A DNA stretch of 64,000 bases, from NCBI RefSeq assembly GCF_014297575.1, contig NZ_CP060412.1, positions 3,162,001 to 3,226,000 on the forward strand, read 5' to 3'. A program made the position numbers and the translations under genes. Below the pieces are notes generated by a model. It worked only from the letters and a program-made list of their open reading frames with translations, ran no database searches and was not told the DNA's origin. Positions 17,308 through 26,370 of the stretch are shown one piece after another (positions within the stretch are counted from its first letter, which is position 1; each line of letters opens with the position of its first letter). The stretch comes from Dyella telluris (GTDB lineage Bacteria > Pseudomonadota > Gammaproteobacteria > Xanthomonadales > Rhodanobacteraceae).

Positions 17308-17709
17308 ATGTCCGAGCAGAACAAACGCGTGGTGATGTCCTACGTCGATGCGTTCAATCGCGCCGATCTCGATGGCGTGTGCGATCTGTTCGCGGCCGAT
17401 GCGTTGATCCATGGCCCACTCGGCTGGGGCGGCCTGGAGCGTGCCCGGCCGCAGTGGGAACAGCTGATGCGCTGTTTCCAGGTGAGCCTGGAAGTGGATG
17501 GCGTGGCAGCCGAAGGCGACACCGTGGCGGTGCGCTACACCGAGCGCGGCCGTTCGGTGCAATCGTTCCACGGTGGACCGGTCACCGGCAGGCACTATGA
17601 AGTGTTGGCGATGGAATGGTTCGTGGTGAAGGAAGGCCACATCGAGCGGCGATGGGGTGTGCACGACACCACCGCGATGTTCCGCCAGATGGAGCTGCCG
17701 CCCTCCTGA
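17308..17709 (+). CDS. SnoaL/NTF2-like domain protein
   Basis: A 133-residue single-domain protein of the NTF2-like fold. The opening VVMSYVDAFNRADLDGVCDLFAADALIHGP is the classic helix-hairpin start of SnoaL-like polyketide cyclase/ester cyclase relatives, and the C-terminal WFVVKEGHIERRWGVHD strand pattern completes the cone fold. Many such proteins bind small hydrophobic ligands or act as isomerases; no catalytic assignment is possible. The start at 17308 is chosen because the upstream in-frame sequence is not conserved-looking. Confidence 0.78.
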   Translation: MSEQNKRVVMSYVDAFNRADLDGVCDLFAADALIHGPLGWGGLERARPQWEQLMRCFQVSLEVDGVAAEGDTVAVRYTERGRSVQSFHGGPVTGRHYEVLAMEWFVVKEGHIERRWGVHDTTAMFRQMELPPS

Positions 17710-17719
17710 CGTCGCGTGC

Positions 17720-18427
17720 TCAGGGCTCGTACGCGAGGCGCGGGCGCCAGTCCGAGCCGCGGCCTTCCGGCAGGTAGTCCAGCACATTCCACAGCGGCCA
17801 GATCGGGTCGACGTGTCGCGGATCCTGGCCCGGCTCCGGTGGTACGAACATCAGCTCGCTGCCCCAGGTGTGGTGGATCGTTCCGCCCTGGCGCAGGAAT
17901 ACGTTGAGTGCGGGCATCTGGCGACCGTCGGCGGTCTCGCCGTGATAATCCGCGTTGTAGGTGTTGTGTGCGGATGACAGCAGATGCAGGTGGCGCCAGC
18001 CACGTTCGCGCGCGAAATGACGGATGCGCTGGATGGGTGAGCGGGCGACCACGGCCACGTTCACGCGCTGGCGCAGATGCGGCATCTCGCCATCCAGCGC
18101 ATCGAGGATCGACGTGCACGACGGGCAGGGTGCCGCCATCGCGGGACCGAACATGAAGCTGTAGACGACCAGCGTGTCGTTGCCTTCGACGAACAGGTCG
18201 GACATGCGTGTCTGCCGCTCGATGTCGGTATCGAGCGGTGTGTCGCCTTCGTCGTCGAACTGGTAATCGACGGGAATCGCGCCGCCCAGAGGCAATGCAC
18301 GGCGTAGCGCGGCGGTGGCTTCGGTCTGCCGTCGCAAATCCATCTCCGCCTGCAGCAGGCGATCGCGCGCGATGCGGTAGGCCGGGCTTTCACCGGGGAA
18401 TCGAACACCGTGCAGTGGATGGCTCAT
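17720..18427 (-). CDS. DUF899 family thioredoxin-fold protein
   Basis: A 235-residue DUF899 protein. The family core is visible as DLFVEGNDTLVVYSFMFGP followed by CPSCT (Cys100 and Cys103, a CxxC) and VAVVARSPIQRIRHFARERGW. It is a thioredoxin-like fold with a possible redox CxxC; activity is uncharacterised. It is followed upstream on the same strand by a GNAT gene with a 49-base gap, so the two may be co-transcribed. Confidence 0.82.
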   Translation of the reverse strand: MSHPLHGVRFPGESPAYRIARDRLLQAEMDLRRQTEATAALRRALPLGGAIPVDYQFDDEGDTPLDTDIERQTRMSDLFVEGNDTLVVYSFMFGPAMAAPCPSCTSILDALDGEMPHLRQRVNVAVVARSPIQRIRHFARERGWRHLHLLSSAHNTYNADYHGETADGRQMPALNVFLRQGGTIHHTWGSELMFVPPEPGQDPRHVDPIWPLWNVLDYLPEGRGSDWRPRLAYEP

Positions 18428-18476
18428 GACAGTCTCCGGTCATGCGGTGGCCGCGCGTGTCGCGGCCGGCATCGGC

Positions 18477-18950
18477 TCAGCGCACGGGCTTGGCCAGCCG
18501 CAACAGGTCCGCGGCGAAACCCGCGTTCTCGTAGATGGCCCGCGCACGTTCGTTGCCGGGAAATACGGCCAGCGTCACCAGCTGGCAACGATGTTCGCGC
18601 GCCCAGCTCTCCGCGTGATCGAGCAACGCACGCCCCACGCCACGGCGTTCATGCGCCTGCGCCACGGCGAGGTCCGAGATATGGCAATTGTTGCGCCCCG
18701 TGAAGTAATCCAGCGTCTTCTGCAGATGCACGAAGCCGACCGGTTCGCCATCGTCATCCTCGGCCACGAACAGGAAGCTGTTCGCCGGCTGTTCGTCGAG
18801 ATGGCGGCGCAGGTCGTTGCGAATGCCCTCGATGCACTCATGGCGTCGTCGCCACGGTGGCAGGGTGAAATCCACGAAACGGGGCACCAGGCCGAGAATG
18901 AAATCGTCGTCGTCTTCGGCCAGACGGATCAGATACGTGGCGTCGCTCAT
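18477..18950 (-). CDS. GNAT-family N-acetyltransferase
   Basis: A 157-residue GCN5-related acetyltransferase. Motif A is visible as ISDLAVAQAHERRGVGRALLDHAESWA (acetyl-CoA pyrophosphate loop RRGVGRA), and motif B as FPGNERARAIYENAGF. The substrate is unknown. The start at 18950 matches the fold's beginning; the frame runs back to 19037 without support and no clear ribosome site is seen. Confidence 0.85.
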   Translation of the reverse strand: MSDATYLIRLAEDDDDFILGLVPRFVDFTLPPWRRRHECIEGIRNDLRRHLDEQPANSFLFVAEDDDGEPVGFVHLQKTLDYFTGRNNCHISDLAVAQAHERRGVGRALLDHAESWAREHRCQLVTLAVFPGNERARAIYENAGFAADLLRLAKPVR

Positions 18951-19040
18951 GCGGGAACAACCGGATTCGCGAGGAAGGTTCGCCGTTTCTACACCCAGCC
19001 GGGTGGCCGCGGTAGTCCCGGAGGCCGGGGCGGGCATTCC

Positions 19041-19114
19041 GTGTGGGAGCGCACGCTGTGCGCGACGGGCGGTCAGGATCCCCCAACCCCGTCGCGCACA
19101 GGGTGCGCTCCCAC
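19041..19114. repeat. REP-like inverted pair
   Basis: GTGGGAGCGCACGCTGTGCGCGAC at 19043-19066 is answered by GTCGCGCACAGGGTGCGCTCCCAC at 19091-19114, in opposite orientation with a 24-base spacer. Each unit is itself a small hairpin. The same family occurs at 22151-22298 and 49208-49288. Confidence 0.75.
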
Positions 19115-19130
19115 CAGGAAATGCAGGCGC

Positions 19131-19161
19131 AAAAAAAGGCCCCTCCGTGAGGAGGGGCCCT
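19131..19161 (-). terminator. Intrinsic terminator of the FadE-type gene
   Basis: On the minus strand the order is GGGCCCCTCC - TCAC - GGAGGGGCC followed by T7. It lies 14 bases past the stop of the acyl-CoA dehydrogenase gene. Confidence 0.88.
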
Positions 19162-19174
19162 TGGGTGCATCACA

Positions 19175-20950
<1,776 letters not shown>

Positions 20951-20987
20951 GGCGAATTTCCTTCGTGGGTCAGGCAAGCGCTGCTGG

Positions 20988-21470
20988 TCAGCGCCAGGTA
21001 TTGGGAATCCCCGGCACTGGCGACAGCCAGTCGTTGCCGTGGAAGTTGAAATCGCGGGCTTCCTTTTCCTGCTCCGGCTTGGCGTTGGTGTTGCCGGCGA
21101 CGCTGTAGGGGACGCTGCCGGCACTGCCCTTCACCGCGGCGGCCTTGAGGGCCGCCGTCATCTCCGGCGTGGGGAGCACGTCGATCTGGGTCACGTCCGC
21201 GGCAAAGGCGGGAATGTCCAGGTCGAAGCGGGTGTGCAGGCGCACCGGCACGCTGTCGCCAACCTTCAGTTCGCCATCGAGCGAGCGGAAATCCATGGAG
21301 CCGTAGCTGTTGTTCTGGATGCGCATCGTCAGGCGCCACTGCCCATCCGGGCGGGTGGTCATCTCCTGCACGCTCACGGTGGGCGGGAACACGCTCTTCT
21401 TCGGCGGCCCACAGGCCACCAGGCCAGCCACCAGTACAAGGAGCGCGATACCGCGGAGCAGTCGTTTCAT
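20988..21470 (-). CDS. Lipoprotein with an LEA-type-2-like domain
   Basis: A 160-residue exported protein. The lipobox LVAC places the lipidated Cys at residue 20. The body, with WRLTMRIQNNSYGSMDFRSLDGELKVGD, resembles the water-stress/LEA14 beta-sandwich domain found in several bacterial lipoproteins. No Asp at +2 is present, so outer-membrane sorting is expected. Role is unknown. It is the promoter-proximal gene of a pair with the acyl-CoA dehydrogenase. Confidence 0.75.
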   Translation of the reverse strand: MKRLLRGIALLVLVAGLVACGPPKKSVFPPTVSVQEMTTRPDGQWRLTMRIQNNSYGSMDFRSLDGELKVGDSVPVRLHTRFDLDIPAFAADVTQIDVLPTPEMTAALKAAAVKGSAGSVPYSVAGNTNAKPEQEKEARDFNFHGNDWLSPVPGIPNTWR

Positions 21471-21660
21471 GGATGCACCTCAAACGATTGTTTGAATCTT
21501 AGCAGGAGCCCCGTGGCTGCTGTCCATGGGGGTCCCTCCCTGGGCTATCTCAGCGTGTATGCGATCACGCCTGCGTGACAGATTCGCGGTTGGCCGAGAG
21601 GTTCCCATTGCGCAACGCAGCAGGCATCATCGCGGACTCATTCCTTACAGCCAGTTGCCC

Positions 21661-22128
21661 ATGACCCGACGTATCGTTGCCCGCCGTTCTCCCATTCACG
21701 GCAATGGCGTGTTCGCCGTTACCCCGATCAAGAAGGGTGAGGAAGTCATCGAGTACAAGGGCACGCTCATGACCCATGCCGAGGCCGACGTGCTGTACGG
21801 CGACGGTGGCGAAACGGGTCATACGTTCCTGTTCACGCTCAACGACGAGTTCCTGATCGACGCCAACCGCAAGGGCAACACGGCGCGCTGGATCAATCAC
21901 AGCTGTGAGCCGAACTGCCAGGCGGTGATCGAAGAGAACGCCGATGGCAACCCGCGCAAGGACCGCGTGCTGATCGAGGCGATCCGCAACATCAAGCCGG
22001 GCGAAGAGCTGACCTACGACTACGGCATCGTGCTGGACATGCCGCATACCGCACGCCTGAAGAAGCTCTGGAAGTGCCTGTGTGGTTCCAAGAGCTGCAC
22101 GGGTACGCTGCTCAAGCCCAAGCGCTGA
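21661..22128 (+). CDS. SET-domain protein-lysine methyltransferase
   Basis: A 155-residue compact SET protein. Hallmarks are GNGVFA (14-19), NHSCEPNC (79-86) forming the SAM-binding pseudoknot, ELTYDYG (116-122) and a post-SET Cys cluster CLCGSKSC (139-146) that likely binds zinc. These are the elements of an active lysine methyltransferase. Bacterial members may target histone-like or ribosomal proteins; no target can be named. The start at 21661 begins right at the domain; the open frame upstream to 21526 is not conserved-looking. Confidence 0.85.
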   Translation: MTRRIVARRSPIHGNGVFAVTPIKKGEEVIEYKGTLMTHAEADVLYGDGGETGHTFLFTLNDEFLIDANRKGNTARWINHSCEPNCQAVIEENADGNPRKDRVLIEAIRNIKPGEELTYDYGIVLDMPHTARLKKLWKCLCGSKSCTGTLLKPKR

Positions 22129-22150
22129 GAAAACGCCTCCTCCTCATCTC

Positions 22151-22298
22151 TGTAGGAGCGCACTTGTGCGCGACCGCAGGGATGGGGGACTCGGCCTTTG
22201 GCTGCCCTCACGGCATCGATCTGGCTGCACGGGGGCGGCGGCTGCCGGGTTTGACGGTAGCCAGCCAGGTGGAGGTCGCGCACAAGCGCGCTCCTGCA
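22151..22298. repeat. REP-like inverted pair
   Basis: TGTAGGAGCGCACTTGTGCGCGACC begins at 22151 and its inverse GGTCGCGCACAAGCGCGCTCCTGCA occupies 22274-22298, separated by about 95 bases. It fills the gap between the convergent SET and Gre-factor genes. Confidence 0.8.
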
Positions 22299-22326
22299 GT
22301 GGGATCATCGGTCCGTGTCGTGTGCT

Positions 22327-22830
22327 TCATGCGTCGTCGGGATACTCGATCCGGATCACCTCGATGCTCAGGTCCCCCGCCGGCCGTTGCCATACCACTT
22401 CCTCGCCCACGCGCGCGCCGAGCAAAGCGATGGCCAGCGGCGAAACATAGCTGACCAGCCCGTGCTCCACGTCCGCCTCGTCTTCGCCGACGAGGCGATA
22501 GCTCGCTTCGCCCTCGTCGCTGTCGACAGTGACGCGAGCACCGAACGCCACCCGGTCACGCGGCTGCTGCGCCAGGTCCACCTCGATGGCGCTGCCGACG
22601 CGGGCGTTGAGCCAGCGCAGCTCGCGCTCGACCTCGGCCAGTTCACGTTGCTGGGGCAGGGTATCGGTGGACAGGCGCAAGGCATCGCGTCGTTCGCGCA
22701 ATGCCACCAGGCGCGTGCGCAACTGCGCAAGGCCGCGCGGCGTGACGTAGTTGGGGTGTTCGCTCAGCGGGATATCCGGCAGCCGTTCGCCGACGGACTC
22801 GTCCGCATCCTTCACGAAGGAGCGGCTCAT
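22327..22830 (-). CDS. GreA/GreB-family transcription cleavage factor
   Basis: A 167-residue Gre-family protein. The N-terminal coiled coil (about 35-85) enters the RNA polymerase secondary channel, and the C-terminal FKBP-like domain (about 90-160) contains RVTVDSDEGEASYRLVGEDEADVEHGLVSYVSPLA, the usual GreA/GreB signature with SP. Length and the leading SRSFVKD segment suit a GreB-like or polymerase-secondary-channel branch. A GGAGG site lies close before the ATG at 22830. It lies about 130 bases downstream of the EF-G-like gene on the same strand. Confidence 0.86.
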   Translation of the reverse strand: MSRSFVKDADESVGERLPDIPLSEHPNYVTPRGLAQLRTRLVALRERRDALRLSTDTLPQQRELAEVERELRWLNARVGSAIEVDLAQQPRDRVAFGARVTVDSDEGEASYRLVGEDEADVEHGLVSYVSPLAIALLGARVGEEVVWQRPAGDLSIEVIRIEYPDDA

Positions 22831-22957
22831 CGCATGCCTCCAGCGCCGCGGTTTTCCGGCGCGCATCGGTTATCTACATGGCGGCGTGGGGCTGCACCTC
22901 AAGCGTGGTGAGGCGCACGGGCGCGACGCCGGTCGCGCCCGTTCAGGCGAGGGTCGC

Positions 22958-24997
22958 TCAGTCGTCGTCCACGTGGGGCTTCCACGCTTCGGCCAGCTGC
23001 TTCTGCACCGGCGGCGGCACGGGCTCGTAGTGGCTCAGGTCCAGGCTGTAGCGGCCACGGCCACCCGTCATCGCCTTCAGTTCGGTGGGGTAATCCGTGA
23101 GTTCCGCCAGCGGTGCCTGTGCCTTGATGACGATCTCGCCGCCACGCAGTGCGTCAGTGCCCATGATGCGTGCGCGCTTGCCGGCCAGCCCGCCGGTCAC
23201 GTCGCCAACGTTGGCCTCGGGAATGGCCACTTCCACATCGACGATGGGCTCCAGCACGATCGGTCGCGCCTTGCCCACGGCGTCGAGGAAGGCTTTTTTC
23301 CCTGCGCTGATGAAGGCGACTTCCTTGGAATCCACCGGATGGTATTTGCCGTCATAGACCGTGACGCGCACATCCTGGATCGGATAGCCGGCAATGGCGC
23401 CGGCTTCCAGGGCTTGCCGCACACCTTTCTCGATGGCGGGCAGGAACTGGCCGGGGATGACGCCGCCCTTGACGGCATCGACAAATTCGAAGCCCGCGCC
23501 GCGATCCAGCGGCTCGACGCGCAGGAACACTTCGCCGAACTGTCCGGCGCCGCCGGTCTGCTTCTTGTGGCGATGATGGCCTTCCGCATGGCCCGCGATG
23601 GTTTCGCGATACGCGATGCGCGGCGGGTGCGTGTTCACCTCCACGCTGTAACGATCCCGCATGCGTTCGAGCATGATCTTCAGGTGCAGGTCGGAAAGGC
23701 CGCGCACCACGGTTTCGTTGAGTTCCTTGTGGTGCTCCACGCGGAAGCAGGGATCTTCCTCGGCCAGTCGGCCGATGGCCTGCGAGAGTTTCTGCTCCTG
23801 TCCCTTGTGCCGGGGCTCCAGTGCCAGCCCGAACATGGGTTGTGGAAAACGCACCGGCGCCAGATGGATGCGGTCCTCGTCGCGGGAGTCGTGCAGCACG
23901 GCATCGAAGTGGATCTCTTCCACCTTGGCCACCGCCGCAATGTCGCCGGGAACGGCCTGTTCGATTTCCTCGTGCGTCTTGCCACGCAGGCGGAACAGAT
24001 GACCTACCTTGAACGGCTTCTTGTTGTCGTCGATGTACAGCTGCGAGTCGCGCCGGATGGTGCCCTGCCAGACGCGGAAAATGCCGAGCTTGCCGACGAA
24101 GGGATCGTTGACGATCTTGAACACGTCGGCGATCACGTGCTGCGCCGGGTCGGCGTTGACGGTGATTTCCTCGTCATCGCCATTGAGGAACGGCGGTGGA
24201 TTGCCCTCGGCCGGATTGGGCAACAGCCGGTCCGCCAGCTCCAGGAATTCCTTGACGCCCACGCCGGTGCGGGCGCTGACGAAGCAGATGGGCACCAGGT
24301 GTCCTTCGCGCAGGCATTGTTCAAAGGCGTTGTGCAGCTCCTGCGGGTTCAGTTCCTCTTCGCCCGAATCCAGGTAATGGCCCATCACGGTTTCATTGAT
24401 TTCCACCACCTGGTCCAGGATGCGCTGATGCGCTTCGCCCAGCGAGGAGAAATCGGTGGCGCCCTCGCTGTGGAAGAAGCAGTCGAGCACGCGCTTGCCG
24501 CCGTCCGCAGGTAGATTCACGGGCAGGCATTGGGTACCGAACTCCTCGCGTAGTGCGTCCACCAGCGCGCCGAGCTGCAGGCCATCGGTGTCGATCTTGT
24601 TGACCACCAGCACGCGTGCCAGCCGACGTTCGGAGGCGCGCTCCATGATGCGGCGCGTGCCGTATTCGATGCCGTTGCCGGCGTTCACCACGATGGCTGC
24701 CGTTTCCACCGCGGCAAAGGCGGAAAGGGTCGGGCCCCGGAAATCCGCGTAGCCCGCAGTGTCGATCAGATGGATGTGGCTGCTGCCGAACGGCACGCTG
24801 GCGATGGCCGTATCGATGGAATGGCCGCGCGCCTTTTCCTGTTCATCGGTATCCGATTGAGTGGTGCCGCGCTCGACCGAACCCTGGTTCTGGATGACGC
24901 CACCGGCGTGCAGCAAAGCTTCGAACAACGTGGTCTTGCCGGCGCCGGCATGTCCGGCGAGCGCGATGTTGCGGATGTTTTCCGTGGTGTACGACAC
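22958..24997 (-). CDS. Elongation factor G-like GTPase (FusA2 type)
   Basis: A 679-residue translational GTPase. G motifs are GHAGAGKTTL (15-24), DTAGYADF and NKID, followed by EF-G domains II to V, including GGAGQFGEVFLRVEP in domain IV. It belongs to the EF-G-like paralogue group that is encoded away from the str ribosomal operon, as it is here; members of that group often lack normal translocase activity, so its task is uncertain. The GTG start at 24997 has an excellent GAGGAGGG site, whereas the longer frame to 25057 has none. Confidence 0.88.
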   Translation of the reverse strand: MSYTTENIRNIALAGHAGAGKTTLFEALLHAGGVIQNQGSVERGTTQSDTDEQEKARGHSIDTAIASVPFGSSHIHLIDTAGYADFRGPTLSAFAAVETAAIVVNAGNGIEYGTRRIMERASERRLARVLVVNKIDTDGLQLGALVDALREEFGTQCLPVNLPADGGKRVLDCFFHSEGATDFSSLGEAHQRILDQVVEINETVMGHYLDSGEEELNPQELHNAFEQCLREGHLVPICFVSARTGVGVKEFLELADRLLPNPAEGNPPPFLNGDDEEITVNADPAQHVIADVFKIVNDPFVGKLGIFRVWQGTIRRDSQLYIDDNKKPFKVGHLFRLRGKTHEEIEQAVPGDIAAVAKVEEIHFDAVLHDSRDEDRIHLAPVRFPQPMFGLALEPRHKGQEQKLSQAIGRLAEEDPCFRVEHHKELNETVVRGLSDLHLKIMLERMRDRYSVEVNTHPPRIAYRETIAGHAEGHHRHKKQTGGAGQFGEVFLRVEPLDRGAGFEFVDAVKGGVIPGQFLPAIEKGVRQALEAGAIAGYPIQDVRVTVYDGKYHPVDSKEVAFISAGKKAFLDAVGKARPIVLEPIVDVEVAIPEANVGDVTGGLAGKRARIMGTDALRGGEIVIKAQAPLAELTDYPTELKAMTGGRGRYSLDLSHYEPVPPPVQKQLAEAWKPHVDDD

Positions 24998-25194
24998 GAT
25001 GCGACCCTCCTCTAGCGAGGCGCGGGATCGTGCCGACGTTGACCTGCGGCGCCGCACGAAGCCGCGCTGGCGGCTGACGATGGCGGGCCGTCATGGTCGT
25101 CCAGGCGTGCAGGACGCGGGGGCGGTCATGGCGGGTACGGCCGGGGTGGCCGTCTGCTTAGGTTTTCGCCAACCGCCGCCGGGGTCAAGTTGCA

Positions 25195-26316
25195 GTGCGG
25201 GGTAAGGGGAACCCCAGCGCCTCGCGCTTGTCAGCAGAAGTCCCCCCTGAAGACCGGCAAGCGCCCGGGCCGACGCTTTCCCCGAGCTGGAACGAGAACC
25301 CCATCGAGCACACCGAGCAGGTCGAACACCATCGCTGGACGCCTCCGGGCCCGGACTCACGCGGGCTGGCGCCTCTGGATGGACCCATACGCGCGATGCT
25401 GCACCAGATGCGCTGGCGAACCACTCCGCCCCAACCCGGGCGTCGCTGGCTGGCCCTGGGCATCGTGCTGGCGTTGCACGTCTTGTTCGGCTGGTTTACC
25501 TGGCATGAAATGCAGGTGCAGAAGGCAAGGGAACGGGAGCGCGACGACCGCCAGGGTGCCTTGCAAGTCCGCCTGATTCAGCCAGCCACGACCCCGGCGG
25601 GGCCGGCCGCTCCGCCGGAGCTGGTGCCGCCACCGCCACCTGAAGCCGCGGCGCCGCGCCCGGCGAGCCGCCCCGTGGTGCACGAGCCGCCGGCGAAGAA
25701 CGCGATGACGGTGAACCTGCCGCCGGAACCTCCGGCGCCCGCCACGTCGACCCCGTCTGCCGCACCGCCAAAGCTTTACGACCCGGCGGGGCAGGCGGTG
25801 CTGCCGGCCACGGCCAGCACGACACCGACAGCGCCCGGGCCGGACTATGTGCAACGGACGCCACAGGGTGACGCGAAGATCATGCAGCACTCGACGCCGG
25901 TGCCGTACAACGCCACGCGGTTCGACAAGGATTGGGAAAAGAGCAGCGGCAACGTTGTGCAGGACGCGCTGAAGAAGGCCAAGGACGACACCACGGTGAA
26001 GCACACCTTTCATGTTGCACCGGGTGTGCGCATCCACTGCGCGATCTCGTTTGCGGCGCTGGCGGGCGGCTGCGGCGGTGACCCCCCGCCGGCACCTTCC
26101 TATAAGGATCGCGACATGCGCCTGAACATGGCGCCGGCCAATCAGCTGGCACCGGGCTCGCCCGAACCGGCGACCATCAGCGTGGATGAGTGCATCGCCC
26201 TTTACCGCGCGGACAAGCCTTTGCCCCATGGCTGTCCGGTGGATACGCCCACGCGTTCGGTCGATGCGGAGATGCAAGAGCGCGCGGCGCACCCGGCAGG
26301 TCAGGACGGCCATTGA
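25195..26316 (+). CDS. TonB-like, proline-rich, single-span envelope protein with a four-Cys C-terminal domain
   Basis: A 373-residue protein with TonB-like architecture: a cytoplasmic N-terminus, one transmembrane helix (about 85-102), a Pro/Ala-rich linker (about 130-215) and a globular C-terminal domain (217-350). That domain is not TonB's. It contains KIM-x-H-x-TP, TRFDKDW (241-247), KHTFHVAPGVRIHC, and Cys at about 282, 293, 333 and 347. All of these recur in the next gene's product, so the two are tandem paralogues. The GTG at 25195 is the longest start; an ATG at 25396 would keep 17 residues before the helix and may be the true start. Function is unknown; an envelope-spanning periplasmic role is inferred from topology. 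Confidence 0.78.
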   Translation: MRGKGNPSASRLSAEVPPEDRQAPGPTLSPSWNENPIEHTEQVEHHRWTPPGPDSRGLAPLDGPIRAMLHQMRWRTTPPQPGRRWLALGIVLALHVLFGWFTWHEMQVQKARERERDDRQGALQVRLIQPATTPAGPAAPPELVPPPPPEAAAPRPASRPVVHEPPAKNAMTVNLPPEPPAPATSTPSAAPPKLYDPAGQAVLPATASTTPTAPGPDYVQRTPQGDAKIMQHSTPVPYNATRFDKDWEKSSGNVVQDALKKAKDDTTVKHTFHVAPGVRIHCAISFAALAGGCGGDPPPAPSYKDRDMRLNMAPANQLAPGSPEPATISVDECIALYRADKPLPHGCPVDTPTRSVDAEMQERAAHPAGQDGH

Positions 26317-26370
26317 GCATGTAGGCGGGGGACTTCTCAGAAAGTCATCGTCGCCCGCTACACTGCCGCC

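Noticed and set aside
15504..17324. 606-codon minus-strand reading frame
   Set aside because: Only the last 200 codons are real (HNH protein); the rest runs antisense through the SapC-family gene.
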